DNA of 64,000 nt from NCBI GenBank assembly GCA_019914995.1, contig CM034126.1, positions 5,337,001 to 5,401,000 of the forward strand, given 5' to 3'. This document shows positions 37,864 to 50,060 of this stretch, piece by piece. The first letter of the stretch is position 1, and every line of letters starts with the position of its first letter. A model generated the notes under the pieces. It saw only the letters and a list, made by a program, of their open reading frames with translations, had not been told where the DNA came from and ran no database searches. A program made the translations under genes and the position numbers. This DNA comes from Acanthochlamys bracteata (lineage: Eukaryota; Streptophyta; Magnoliopsida; Pandanales; Velloziaceae).

Positions 37864-38046
37864 GAGAGGTGACAATTTAGATTTGTGATCAATTTCGAGT
37901 AAATCCGGATTGATCTATTTAATAATCGGGTCAAATTCGTTCAATCCTAATCCAACTATATATTTATACAACTCAAACTTTTCAACCATACCCTAATTAA
38001 ATGGGTCAATTTTGGATTAAATTTTCGTATCTATATTGTCACTCCT
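37864..38046. mobile_element. Degenerate hAT MITE, 183 bp
   Basis: The left end AGAGGTGACAATTTAGA and the right end ...ATATTGTCACTCCT are decayed forms of the AGGGGTGGCAATAT end in inverted orientation. The interior has GGGTCAA and the phrase TTTAATAATCGGGTCAAATT, shared with the hAT 3' subterminal region near 40270. Target duplication is not clear. Confidence 0.5.
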
Positions 38047-38494
38047 AAATGGGGTGCACAAAAATCTCTTTGATTTTTGTTATTTTTTCCGTAATTATTA
38101 GCAATCAAATGGCTTGATTTGACTTCTCTAATATGGGATGTTACAAGCTATGGTGCAAAATACAAGCTTTTTCCCTTTGTTTATGGTTTGGTTCACTTCT
38201 TATATGGGGAACTGGGTAGTTTGAAGTTCTTTTCGATTTGTTTGTAGCATGATGGAGTATAATTGCATGGTTCTTCTGTGTATTTAATGAGTGAAAGAGA
38301 GATATTATGTGAAAAAATTAAAAAATTTTTCAAAACTAATTGGCAATAGAAAGAGTGAGCTTAACTTTCTATAAGTATCATTTTAAGAACTACTGATAAG
38401 TAATTTGAAAGTAAACCTCTTTAACACTTGCCCTCTATTGGAGTAACTGTTAACTTTTTTAATTGAAATAGAACTATTTGTCCTAAAATATAAC

Positions 38495-38502
38495 GGACAA
38501 AT
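38495..38502. repeat. Target-site duplication of outer hAT, left
   Basis: GGACAAAT stands directly before the left end of the outer hAT element and is repeated exactly at 50076-50083. Confidence 0.95.
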
Positions 38503-38518
38503 TAGGGGTGGCAATATA

Positions 38519-38700
38519 TGACCCGACCCGAAAATCCGACTCGAAACCGACCTGCTAAAATCGGGTTCGGGTCAAGGTATAAACGGGTTTGGGTCATTTT
38601 CGGATCAACCCGAAATTGACCCGGTAAAATAAACGGGTTCGGGTCAATTTCGGGTCAACCCGAAAGTGACCCGATCAACCCGAATAAGTTAAATATTTAT
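38519..38700. repeat. hAT 5' subterminal repeats (outer copy)
   Basis: GGGTC or GACCC occurs eight times within about 180 bases, mixed with CCCGAA/TTCGGG. Such clustered short motifs are the usual transposase-binding sites of hAT elements. The matching set of the inner copy is at 45835-45998. Confidence 0.7.
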
Positions 38701-39049
38701 GCCGAGTCGCTGACCAACAGACCAAGTGCGTTAGGGTTTTTTCTTCCGAATCTTTTCAAACGGCGTCTCAAACTCTCATAGCGTAATCTACAGATCTAGA
38801 TTTTTTCTTCCAATTTTTCGATAATCTTTTTCAGATCTACTCTTCCAAATCTTCTTCTTGCCGGATCTATTATCATTTTTCACCTCTCGTCGAACTCGTC
38901 TCCTTCCTGGCCGGTTGAATTCTTGTCATTTTGAGTCGGATCTACTGTTTTGTAAAGCCACGGCGTCGCGCGTTTGAATCTCTACTCCCTTCGTGAGTTC
39001 GCATATTTTCTATTGGTCTTTCAGTCTTTCCTTCGCTGTCGTCGACAAA

Positions 39050-40153
39050 GATCAATGTAAGAATTTTAACATTTAGATCTATAAAATTTGACGCTGCGTT
39101 TGCTATGCTTTCGGCTTCTAGAGTTTATTTTGTGTGCATAATAGAATATTCTGTTGAACTGTTCTCTTAGTAATATAGTCTCTTTTTGTTTGTTGGAGTT
39201 CAAGGAACACCATTTGTCATTGCTTCATTGCTTCATGCTTCCAAAGATTGTGCTAGTGGTCCCTTTTTGTTTCTTACACAGAGAATTGAATTGCTTCATG
39301 CTTCATCTTGTTATTTTCCTTTCAAACCTTATGCCAGTTTATTACTTAAATAAAGTTTTCAGATTTTTATTTTTTTTTCCTATAAGATAATTGAATTGAA
39401 TTGGATAATTATAACAAAATTAATGGATACTTCTTTTTGCTACTTGTTTTCGTTGTTAATTAATACTAGTTGCTTTATTATCTAGTTCTAAGGATCTATG
39501 TGAGCTTTTTATGTATCACCTAAAAACCACCATTATTCAATCTCATTAACTTTGAGTATCCTGTTTAATTAGGCTTTTTTCAGCCTCTTATAATTTTTAA
39601 ACCATGTTGTATTAAGAGAGACAAAGATATATATGTTAATACATTAATTAAAATAATACTAGTGATATAAAGTTCAAAGCAAATATATATATATATAGTT
39701 TTAGTTTCACGTAGATTTAAGCAATTTAAGAAAACATGGGAAAGTGGAGTGTTAATAGTTTATAGTGAACTAATTAACTAGTTAGTTTGTAGCTTGTAGT
39801 TTGTTTTCTTCAAGACTAATAGAGTTTATTTGTCTAGAGAATAATTATATCCATCCTTGTTCTCTCATCTTTATATGTTCTGGTCGACCGAGCAAAAGCA
39901 AATTTTTTTTTAAACTTTATATTGTTCTTCATATTGTATTATTATCAGAAAGTTGTTAAACATAACCTTATTTTTTAGAAAATTCATGTGGCATTTACAA
40001 AAGTAATCATGTGGTATCTTTTATACTTAGTTTCCAAAATTAAGTAGAGTCTAGTTAATATAATATAACAGTTTGTTTCATTCATTTTATTTTTTATAAT
40101 TTTTTATATGTTAAATTGTCAATCAATAAGTTTTATATTATTGAACTTATATG
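39050..40153 (+). other. Probable 5' UTR intron of outer hAT transposase
   Basis: A donor-like AATGTAAGAA near 39055 and an acceptor TTATATGCAG ending about 40156 would remove roughly 1.1 kb between a leader exon (about 38730-39055) and the short exon carrying the ATG at 40187. The interior is AT-rich with AT runs near 39677-39700. Splicing is inferred from sequence only. Confidence 0.35.
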
Positions 40154-40220
40154 CAGTGTACATAGAAGAAGAAATACAAATATTTTATGGATGCACCTGA
40201 AAATACACGGAGTAGTCAAG

Positions 40221-40228
40221 GGGATAAT
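40221..40228. repeat. Target-site duplication of inner hAT, left
   Basis: GGGATAAT directly precedes the inner element and is repeated exactly at 46015-46022. The same site occurs once, uninterrupted, in the inner element's own transposase gene (complement of 44285-44292). Confidence 0.96.
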
Positions 40229-40239
40229 TAGGGGTGGCA

Positions 40240-40396
40240 ATATGGGTTTATGGGTCGGTTCCGGGTCGACCCATTTAATAATCGGGTCAAATTGTTTCAA
40301 CCCTAACCCAACCCATAAATTTATATGGGTCAAAATCGTCAACCCTAACCCAACCTTTTTAATAACCGGGTCAAATTCGGGTCGACCCATTTATAA
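40240..40396. repeat. hAT 3' subterminal repeats (inner copy)
   Basis: A run of GGGTCGACCC, AATAATCGGGTCAAA, CAACCCTAACCCAACC and GGTCGACCCATTTA-like words. The matching set of the outer copy is at 49913-50060. These are likely transposase-binding sites at the 3' end. Confidence 0.65.
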
Positions 40397-41078
40397 TTAA
40401 AAGTTTTAATATTTTTTTATATTATTTTCTTATTTATACTAAAAAATTTTTGAAATATATAAGAAATCGATAGTAGTAGTAAAAGCAGAGTATAATGTAT
40501 AGTATCTAACTTGTGCTATGTTTGGTACTTCATATAGCATGTGAATGAAAATGCTATTTCTTCATATAGCATGTAATGTAGAAGAGAAGTGGGAAACAAA
40601 TGTATAGATATTAAAGATGGAGAATAAAATTAGCAGGATGCCTAGTGCCTAGCAATAACTACAGACGTTTTAGAAGAGATCAATTTGGAACGATTTGACA
40701 TTGCCATCCATCGCTAACGCAAGAACAAATTAACTTATCACTAAGAAAAATAACAGCAAAAACCAAAAGGAAAAATATGATGAGAACAAGTAGTGGTCTC
40801 AATTTATATGAAATCATCTTCATGTTTTCCATTACACTAATTGTTAATCAACCCACTTCAATAATACAAAAACAGAACAAAGTGCCAAGAAAAGAAATCA
40901 CTTTATAAGATATATTAGCCACTCGCAAGTAATAGCGCAAAACATAACAGATAAGCATTGAAGAACTTTGAATAGGACTTTGGAATTACTCTCTATACAT
41001 TCAGCTTATTGACCAAATGTTTGAAAGATTGCTTCATATGCATGCCCTTGATACGACACAAAACACATCAACCGTATG

Positions 41079-41225
41079 CATATGTTACATTCAAAATATC
41101 CAACAAAACAAAAATAACTGGCAACCATGTGCATATGTTACATTGTTACATTCCAAGTTTCCAACTAAACAAAAATAACTGGCAACCATTGCATATATTA
41201 CATTCCAAGTTTCAAGTTCCCAATG
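41079..41225. repeat. Short tandem repeat in hAT 3' region (inner)
   Basis: About three units of roughly 55 bases share TGTTACATTC, CCAAC.AAACAAAAATAACT and GGCAACCAT. The same array occurs inverted in the outer copy near 49080-49222. Confidence 0.6.
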
Positions 41226-42069
41226 GACCTTCTTGTTATGATAACCATATAGCCCTTCACCTCATTTACAGCTCACCAGTGCTTCCACAGAATGCATGTC
41301 CTCTCTTTCCTACAACTTGACTGCTGCCACCTCTTTTCTCTGGCCTATCTGTTCTCTCTTCTAATAAGGCAATCTGCATATTTAATATTGTACATAAAAT
41401 GAAGTTAGCATCCACAGAAGACCAAGTAATATGCTAGTGCTACATAAATATTCTTAGCATCCACTTAGCACAAGAATATTTTATTAATTAGTACTAGCAC
41501 CAAATCGATGAGCTAAACTTTGTGCTAGTTAATGAAATAAATAAATCAAGTAAAAAGTCACTAACTAACATGCCAGTAACTAGCACCTTTCCAAAACAGA
41601 GAGCACATAAACTACCAACCAATTAGCTGAGAAATTACCGACTATCCCAAGATTTAAAAAGAAAAACAGAGCATATCCAATAACGATTTTCATGCTATCT
41701 TTAGAGCTGATTTAAAAAATGATCCTGATCGAGTTTGAGCTTAGCCTTCCTTGAACTTCTAAAGGACATACAAACTATATACTTAAATAAGAATGAGATG
41801 ATTTGGGTCATTAACTAAGCCCAAAAAAATTGATGAAAAGTGAATGAAAAACAGTTGCATACAGAACCTGACATGACTGAATTGTACATCAAGTAGGCAA
41901 TTTCAATAAGCTAGAGTCATCTAATTGGCAAAAAATTTCGAAGACAGAGAGAACACATCAAAGGGTTCAAAACCAACAGAAAATAACCAACATGCTACAA
42001 CAAAACATGTAAAGAAAAATCATAGAAGATGCAAACAAAATTCATAGGAGGCACTCTAAATATTTTACC

Positions 42070-44326
42070 TTATGGCTCGATGGTGTCAATTTCTTCGGGT
42101 AGAGGATGAGGTTCAGTATTTGGTGTGACGCACACATCCATTGCGTTCTTGACAAGTTCATCCAATAATTGCTTTCTTATTTCTGCAATATTAAAAAATA
42201 ATTAGTTTATAATACTCTGTTATAATAATTTTAAAAAAAAATACCTTGTTCTCCATATAACCAATCTCTAGCACAAACTAAAGCCTCCACAATTTCTGGC
42301 CTGAGAGCACTTCTATATTGATCAATTACTCTTCCTCCAATACTAAATGCACTTTCCGATGCCACAGTTGAAATTGGTATGCTAAGTACATCACGAGCTA
42401 TAGAGGCTATGTATGGATATCTACATTCATTGGCTTTCCAATATGTCAAGATATCCAAATCAATATCTCTTTTCATTCTAGGTTCATCCAAATATAAGTC
42501 AAGTTCTGACTTTTGTGCCATACCTTCTTCATTTTCACATAAATCAAATTCCTAAAACAAATAATATAACATTATTATTTGAAAATAAAATAAGAAAATA
42601 TTACTATATAATGTAAACGAAAAAAAGTGAAAATTTAATAACTTACTTTTAAGACGTCACATGCTTTTCTTGAATATGTAAGCTCGCTAACATTATAAAT
42701 AAGAAGACGATCCAATATCTCCAATTGGTACTTGTGAAGAAGAAAGAAGCAACATCACTTTGTCTTTGTATTTTATAAACATACTCATTGAAAAGAATTA
42801 CAAGGGCATTCTTCACATGCTTAGACTCTACATCCCCTCCAATACCATATAACTTCTTATAAGACCATTCGACAAAACTGAATTTATATCTTGGATCAAA
42901 AAATAATTGCAATAGCCAAGATCAAACTGAAAATCGACCAATATTTATGAAATTTAGAATACATACTCTCCGCCATAGCTTTAATCAAGATCACAAATCA
43001 TGCATAGCTTCCTTCAAAGTTATATGCACTATAAAAACTATTTGGAAAATACAAGTTGACAAAGTGGGATATTTCGTACGAAAAAAGACATGTGAGATCA
43101 TAAAAAACTCCAAGAAACTTGCGTAGTTTTTCAGCTTTTTCCCACTCATTACGAGTAGGACAATGAGTATAGTTGGAATCACTTAACTCCAAATGCGAGA
43201 ATGCACGACGAAAATAAATGGCAGTGTCAAGCATCATAAATGTGGAATTCCATCTTGTTGGAACATCTTGTCTCAAACCTCTTTTATCATCAAGTGAACT
43301 GTGCTTAACACAATCAAAAAATTTTTGCTTTCTTGCTTGTGACCCTTTCACATATTTAACACTCTCACGAATCTTCTCAATAACAATATCTATTTCTTTT
43401 AAACCCTCTTGTACAATCAAATTAAGAATATGTGCACAACATCTAATATGAAAATAATCACCATCAGATATAAGACTCCCACTTAAGGACAATTGATTCT
43501 TTAACATTCCAGCACAAACATCATTCGCAGAAGCATTATCCAAAGTAATAGAAAAAATTTTTCCATCTATGCCCCAGTCTTTTAGAAAGCTAAAAATCTT
43601 CTCGGCTAAGGAAACGCCATTATGAGGAGGAGGCATAGATCCAAAATTCAAAAGTGTCTTATGCAATTGCCAATCTTTATCAATGAAATGAGCAGTCAAA
43701 GAAATATAACCATCGGTTGTCAAAGAAGACCACAAATCAGAAGTCAAGCATATTCTACTAGGAATACTTTCTAATATAGACCAAATCCTGTTCTTTTCTC
43801 TTCTATACAATCTTGCACAATCAGCTTTTACTGTATTTCTACTCACAAGCTGCACATCCTTCCGCAAATATTGAAATACAGCTCTAAATCCAGAAAGTTC
43901 AGTGAAATGAAATGGCATATCATGCATAATTATGGCAGCAGTCAATAATTCTCTAAATTTGTTAGGATCAAATTTTTCCTCAGTCAAAGAAATAGAATGA
44001 GTATTTTGCTGAAGAATCAATTGTCCTAAATCTCTTGTGTCCCTTCTAACACATGACTCCACGTGACGTTTCAAATTACTAGTACCATATTGACTGTCTG
44101 CCAAGTAAGAAGAACCACAAGTTTTGCACTTACATTTTTGCTTTCCGGTTGAATCTAAAGGAAGAAATTCAAAATGCTTCCAAATCTCCGATGTAAGCCT
44201 CCGTTTACGCTTTCCTACTGTAGTTGGTTGTGTCGCACGACTCCCATCGAGACTAGGCTGACTAGCTTCATTTCCCGTACCGGAATTATCCCCTTGACTA
44301 CTCCGTGTATTTTCAGGTGCATCCAT
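42070..44326 (-). pseudogene. hAT transposase of inner element, frameshifted
   Basis: The exons mirror the outer gene: exon 1 at 44326-42647, exon 2 at 42551-42245, exon 3 at 42182-42070, ending in TAA. The frame is open from the ATG at 44326 (MDAPENTRSSQGDNSGTGNE) through an intact BED-type finger (CKTC...HVESC) and the RNase H-like core to near 43090. Between 43090 and 42740 there are several small indels relative to the outer copy (for example 2-nt loss then 2-nt gain near 43075-43055, and single-base changes near 43035, 42985, 42905 and 42750), so the frame fails. Exons 2 and 3 remain clean and carry the dimerisation signature ASESAFSIGGRVI. The indel cluster could also reflect sequencing error. 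Confidence 0.92.
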
Positions 44327-46014
44327 AAAATATTTGTATTTCTTCTTCTATGTACACTGCATATAAGTTCAATAATATAAAACTTATTGATTGACAATTT
44401 AACATATAAAAAATTATAGAAAATAAAATGAATGAAACAAACTGTTATATTATATTAACTAGACTCTACTTAATTTTGGAAACTAAGTATAAAAGATACC
44501 ACATGATTACTTTTGTAAATGCCACATGAATTTTCTAAAAAATAAGGTTATGTTTAACAACTTTCTGATAATAATACAATATGAAGAACAATATAAAGTT
44601 ATAAAAAAAAATTCTGTTTTGCTCAGTCTGACCAGAACATATAAAGATGAGAGAACAAGGATGGATATAATTATTCTCTAGACAAATAAACTCTATTAGT
44701 CTTGAAGTAAATAAACTACAAGCTACAAACTAACTAGTTAATTAGTTCACTATAAACTATTAACACTCCACTTTCCCATGTTTTCTTAAATTGCTTAAAT
44801 CTACGTGAAACTAAAACTATATATATATATATATTTGCTTTGAACTTTATATCACTAGTATTATTTTAATTAATGTATTAACATATATATCACTGTCTCT
44901 CTTAATACAACATGGTTTAAAAATTATAAGAGGCTGAAAAAAGCCTAATTAAACAGGATACTCAAAGTTAATGAGATTGAATAATGGTGGTTTTTAGGTG
45001 ATACATAAAAAGCTCACATAGATCCTTAGAACTAGATACGAAAGCAACTAGTATTAATTAACAACGAAACACAGTAGCAAAAGAAGTATCCATTAATTTT
45101 GTTATAATTATCCAATTCAAATCAATTATCTTATAGGGAAAAAATAAAAATCTGAAAACTTTATTTAAGTAATAAACTGCATAAGGTTTGAAAGGAAAAT
45201 AACAAGATGAAGCATGAAGCAATTCAATTCTCTGTGTAAGAAACAAAAAAAAGGACCACTAGCACAATGTCTTTGAAGCATGAAGCAATGAAGCAATGAC
45301 AAATGGTGTTCCTTGAACTCCAACAAAGAAAAGAGACTATATTACTAAGAGAACAGTTCAACTGAATATTCTATTATGCACACAAAATAAACTCTAGAAG
45401 CCGAAAAGCATAGCAAACGCAAATCAAAATTTTATAGATCTAAATGTTAAAATTCTTACATTGATCTTTGTCGACGACAAAATAAGGAAAGACTAAAAGA
45501 CCAATAGAAAATATGCGAACTCACGAAGGGAGTAGAGATTCAAACGCGCGACGCCGTGGCTTTACAAAACAGTAGATCCGACTCAAAATGACAAGAATTC
45601 AACCGGCCAGGAAGGAGACGAGTTCGACGAGAGGTGAAAAATGATAATAGATCCGGCAAGAAGAAGATTTGGAAGAGTAGATCTGAAAAAGATTATCGAA
45701 AAATTGGAAGAAAAAATCTAGATCTGTAGATTACGCTATGAGAGTTTGAGACGCCGTTTGAAAAGATTCGGAAGAAAAAACCCTAACGCACTTGGTCTGT
45801 TGGTCAGCGACTCGGCATAAATATTTAACTTATTCGGGTTGATCGGGTCACTTTCGGGTTGACCCGAAATTGACTCGAACCCGTTTATTTTACCGGGTCA
45901 ATTTCGGGTTGACCCGAAAATGACCCAAACCCGTTTATACCTTGACCAGAACCCGATTTTAGCAGGTCGGTTTCGAGTCGGGTTTTCGGGTCGGGTCATA
46001 TATTGCCACCCTTA

Positions 46015-46022
46015 GGGATAAT
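46015..46022. repeat. Target-site duplication of inner hAT, right
   Basis: GGGATAAT, identical to 40221-40228, follows the 5' end of the inner element. After it the outer transposase frame continues with TCCGGTACG. Confidence 0.96.
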
Positions 46023-48232
46023 TCCGGTACGGGAAATGAAGCTAGTCAGCCTAGTCTCGATGGGAGTCGTGCGACACAACCAACTACAGTAGGAAAGCGT
46101 AAACGGAGGCTTACATCGGAGATTTGGAAGCATTTTGAATTTCTTCCTTTAGATTCAACCGGAAAGCAAAAATGTAAGTGCAAAACTTGTGGTTCTTCTT
46201 ACTTGCGACAAACAATATGGTACTAGTAATTTGAAACGTCACGTGGAGTCATGTGTTAGAAGGGACACAAGAGATTTAGGACAATTGATTCTTCAGCAAA
46301 ATACTCATTCTATTTCTTTGACTGAGGAAAAATTTGATCCTAACAAATTTAGAGAATTATTGACTGCTGCCATAATTATGCATGATATGCCATTTCATTT
46401 CACTGAACTTTCTGGATTTAGAGCTGTATTTCAATATTTGCGGAAGGATGTGCAGCTTGTGAGTAGAAATACAGTAAAAGCTGATTGTGCAAGATTGTAT
46501 AGAAGAGAAAAGAACAGGATTTGGTCTATATTAGAAAGTATTCCTAGTAGAATATGCTTGACTTCTGATTTGTGGTCTTCTTTGACAACCGATGGTTATA
46601 TTTCTTTGACTGCTCATTTCATTGATAAAGATTGGCAATTGCATAAGACACTTTTGAATTTTGGATCTATGCCTCCTCCTCATAATGGTGTTTCCTTAGC
46701 CGAGAAGATTTTTAGCTTTCTAAAAGACTGGGGCATAGATGGAAAAAATTTTTCTATTACTTTGGATAATGCTTCTGCGAATGATGTTTGTGCTGGAATG
46801 TTAAAGAATCAATTGTCCTTAAGTGGGAGTCTTAAATCTGATGGTGATTATTTTCATATTAGATGTTGTGCACATATTCTTAATTTGATTGTACAAGAGG
46901 GTTTAAAAGAAATAGATATTGTTATTGAGAAGATTCGTGAGAGTGTTAAATATGTGAAAGGGTCACAAGCAAGAAAGCAAAAATTTTTTGATTGTGTTAA
47001 GCACAGTTCACTTGATGATAAAAGAGGTTTGAGACAAGATGTTCCAACAAGATGGAATTCCACATTTATGATGCTTGACACTGCCATTTATTTTCGTCGT
47101 GCATTCTCGCATTTGGAGTTAAGTGATTCCAACTATACTCATTGTCCTACTCGTAATGAGTGGGAAAAAGCTGAAAAACTACGCAAGTTTCTTGGAGTTT
47201 TTTATGATCTCACATGTCTTTTTTCTGGTACGAAATATCCCACTGCCAACTTGTATTTTCCAGCAGTTTTTACAGTGCATATAACTTTGAAGGAAGCTAT
47301 GCATGACTGTGATCTTCAGATTAAAGCTATGGCAGAGAGTATGTATTCTAAATTTCATAAATATTGGTCCAGTTTCAGTTTGATCTTGGCTATTGCAATT
47401 ATTTTTGATCCAAGATATAAATTCAGTTTTGTCGAATGGTCTTATAAGAAGTTATATGGTATTGGAGGGGATGTAGAGTCTAAGCATGTGAAGAATGCCC
47501 TTGTAATTCTTTTCAATGAGTATGTTTATAAAATACAAAGACAAAGTGATGTTGCTTCTTCTTCTTCACAAGTACCAATTGGAGATATTGGATCGTCTTC
47601 TTATTATAATGTTAGCGAGCTTACATATTCAAGAAAAGCATGTGACGTCTTAAAAGTAAGTTATTAAATTTTCACTTTTTTTCGTTTACATTATATAGTA
47701 ATATTTTCTTATTTTATTTTCAAATAATAATGTTATATTATTTGTTTTAGGAATTTGATTTATGTGAAAATGAAGAAGGTATGGCACAAAAGTCAGAACT
47801 TGACTTATATTTGGATGAACCTAGAATGAAAAGAGATATTGATTTGGATATCTTGACATATTGGAAAGCCAATGAATGTAGATATCCATACATAGCCTCT
47901 ATAGCTCGTGATGTACTTAGCATACCAATTTCAACTGTGGCATCGGAAAGTGCATTTAGTATTGGAGGAAGAGTAATTGATCAATATAGAAGTGCTCTCA
48001 GGCCAGAAATTGTGGAGGCTTTAGTTTGTGCTAGAGATTGGTTATATGGAGAACAAGGTATTTTTTTTTTAAATTATTATAACAGAGTATTATAAACTAA
48101 TTATTTTTTAATATTGCAGAAATAAGAAAGCAATTATTGGATGAACTTGTCAAGAACGCAATGGATGTGTGCGTCACACCAAATACTGAACCTCATCCTC
48201 TAACCGAAGAAATTGACACCATCGAGCCATAA

Positions 48233-50060
48233 GGTAAAATATTTAGAGTGCCTCCTATGAATTTTGTTTGCATCTTCTATGATTTTTCTTTACATGTTTT
48301 GTTGTAGCATGTTGGTTATTTTCTGTTGGTTTTGAACCCTTTGATGTGTTCTCTCTGTCTTCGAAATTTTTTGCCAATTAGATGACTCTAGCTTATTGAA
48401 ATTGCCTACTTGATGTACAATTCAGTCATGTCAGGTTCTGTATGCAACTGTTTTTCATTCACTTTTCATCAATTTTTTTGGGCTTGGTTAATGACCCAAA
48501 TCATCTCATTCTTATTTAAGTATATAGTTTGTATGTCCTTTAGAAGTTCAAGGAAGGCTAAGCTCAAACTCGATCAGGATCATTTTTTAAATCAGCTCTA
48601 AAGATAGCATGAAAATCGTTATTGGATATGCTCTGTTTTTCTTTTTAAATCTTGGGATAGTCGGTAATTTCTCAGCTAATTGGTTGGTAGTTTATGTGCT
48701 CTCTGTTTTGGAAAGGTGCTAGTTACTAGCATGTCAGTTGACTGACTTTTTTACTGATTTATTTATTTCATTAACTAGCACAAAGTTTAGCTCACTGATT
48801 TCGGTGCTAGTACTAATTAATAAAATATTCTTGTGCTAAGTGGATGCTAAGAATATTTATGTAGCACTAGCATATTACTTGGTCTTCTGTGGATGCTAAC
48901 TTCATTTTATGTACAACATTAAATATGCAGATTGCCTTATTAGAAGAGAGAACAGATAGGGCAGAGAAAAGAGGTGGCAGCAGTCAAGTTGTAGGAAAGA
49001 GAGGACATGCATTCTGTGGAAGCACTGGTGAGCTGTGAATGAGGTGAAGGGCTATATGGTTATCATAACAGTAAGGTCTGTTGGGAACTTGAAACTTGGA
49101 ATGTAATATATGCAATGGTTGCCAGTTATTTTTGTTTAGTTGGAAACTTGGAATGTAACAATGTAACATATGCACATGGTTGCCAGTTATTTTTGTTTTG
49201 TTGGATATTTTGAATGTAACATATGCATACGGTTGATGTGTTTTGTGTCGTATCAAGGGCATGCATATGAAGCAATCTTTCAAACATTTGGTCAATAAGC
49301 TGAATGTATAGAGAGTAATTCCAAAGTCCTATTCAAAGTTCTTCAATGCTTATCTGTTATGTTTTGCGCTATTACTTGCGAGTGGCTAATATATCTTATA
49401 AAGTGATTCCTTTTCTTGGCACTTTGTTCTGTTTTTGTATTATTGAAGTGGGTTGATTAACAATTAGTGTAATGGAAAACATGAAGATGATTTCATATAA
49501 ATTGAGACCACTACTTGTTCTCATCATATTTTTCCTTTTGGTTTTTGCTGTTATTTTTCTTAGTGATAAGTTAATTTGTTCTTGCGTTAGCGATGGATGG
49601 CAATGTCAAATCGTTCCAAATTGATCTCTTCTAAAACGTCTGTAGTTATTGCTAGGCACTAGGCATCCTGCTAATTTTATTCTCCATCTTTAATATCTAT
49701 ACATTTGTTTCCCACTTCTCTTCTACATTACATGCTATATGAAGAAATAGCATTTTCATTCACATGCTATATGAAGTACCAAACATAGCACAAGTTAGAT
49801 ACTATACATTATACTCTGCTTTTACTACTACTATCGATTTCTTATATATTTCAAAAATTTTTTAGTATAAATAAGAAAATAATATAAAAAAATATTAAAA
49901 CTTTTAATTATAAATGGGTCGACCCGAATTTGACCCGATTATTAAAAAGGTTGGGTTAGGGTTGACGATTTTGACCCATATAAATTTATGGGTTGGATTA
50001 GGGTTGAAACAATTTGACCCGGTTATTAAATGGGTCGACCCGGAACCGACCCATAAACCC
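48233..50060 (+). other. hAT 3' region of outer element
   Basis: Non-coding 1.8 kb between the transposase stop and the terminal repeat, matching 40229-42069 in inverted orientation. It holds the short tandem repeat (49080-49222) and the 3' subterminal motif cluster (49913-50060). Open frames here are mirrored in the inner copy and are not supported as genes. Confidence 0.6.

Larger units (their letters stand above)
36700..38494. other. PUS10 upstream region and degenerate repeats
   Basis: The first 200 bases upstream of PUS10 presumably hold its promoter. They are followed by an AT-rich dispersed repeat (about 36930-37140) and degenerate hAT-like sequence. The stretch 37225-37400 resembles hAT subterminal DNA in decayed form. 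No gene is seen. Confidence 0.45.
40229..46014 (-). mobile_element. Inner hAT transposon, nested, 5,786 bp
   Basis: The element lies on the minus strand. Its 5' end is at 46014 (complement reads TAAGGGTGGCAATATATGAC) and its 3' end at 40229 (TAGGGGTGGCAATATGGG). It is flanked by a perfect GGGATAAT duplication. Its whole sequence is a near-identical inverted copy of the outer element, differing by scattered substitutions and small indels. It inserted into the outer element's first coding exon in opposite orientation. The near-identity of the two copies points to recent activity of the family. Confidence 0.96.
40187..48232 (+). pseudogene. hAT transposase of outer element, interrupted
   Basis: This is a RICESLEEPER/DAYSLEEPER-like protein: BED zinc finger, RNase H-like core and C-terminal hAT dimerisation domain. 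The ATG at 40187 gives MDAPENTRSSQGDN, then the inner hAT intervenes (40229-46014 plus the duplication 46015-46022). Coding resumes at 46023. A 2-nt loss near 46206-46213, compared with the inner copy, shifts the frame in the BED finger between KTCGSSYL and QYGTSNLKRHVESC. From 46198 on the frame is open to 47655. Exon 2 is 47751-48057, with SIPISTVASESAFSIGGRVI, the dimerisation signature. Exon 3 is 48120-48232 and ends at TAA. Clean excision of the inner element would leave the 2-nt frameshift in place. Confidence 0.93.

Noticed and set aside
43218..43451. 77-codon frame, repeated exactly at 46854-47087 on the other strand
   Set aside because: It is antisense to the hAT transposase core. 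It appears twice only because the element is present twice.
44215..44397. 60-codon frame overlapping the hAT transposase start
   Set aside because: It contains the leader and first codons of the inner transposase in another frame; mirrored at 40116-40400. Not a gene.
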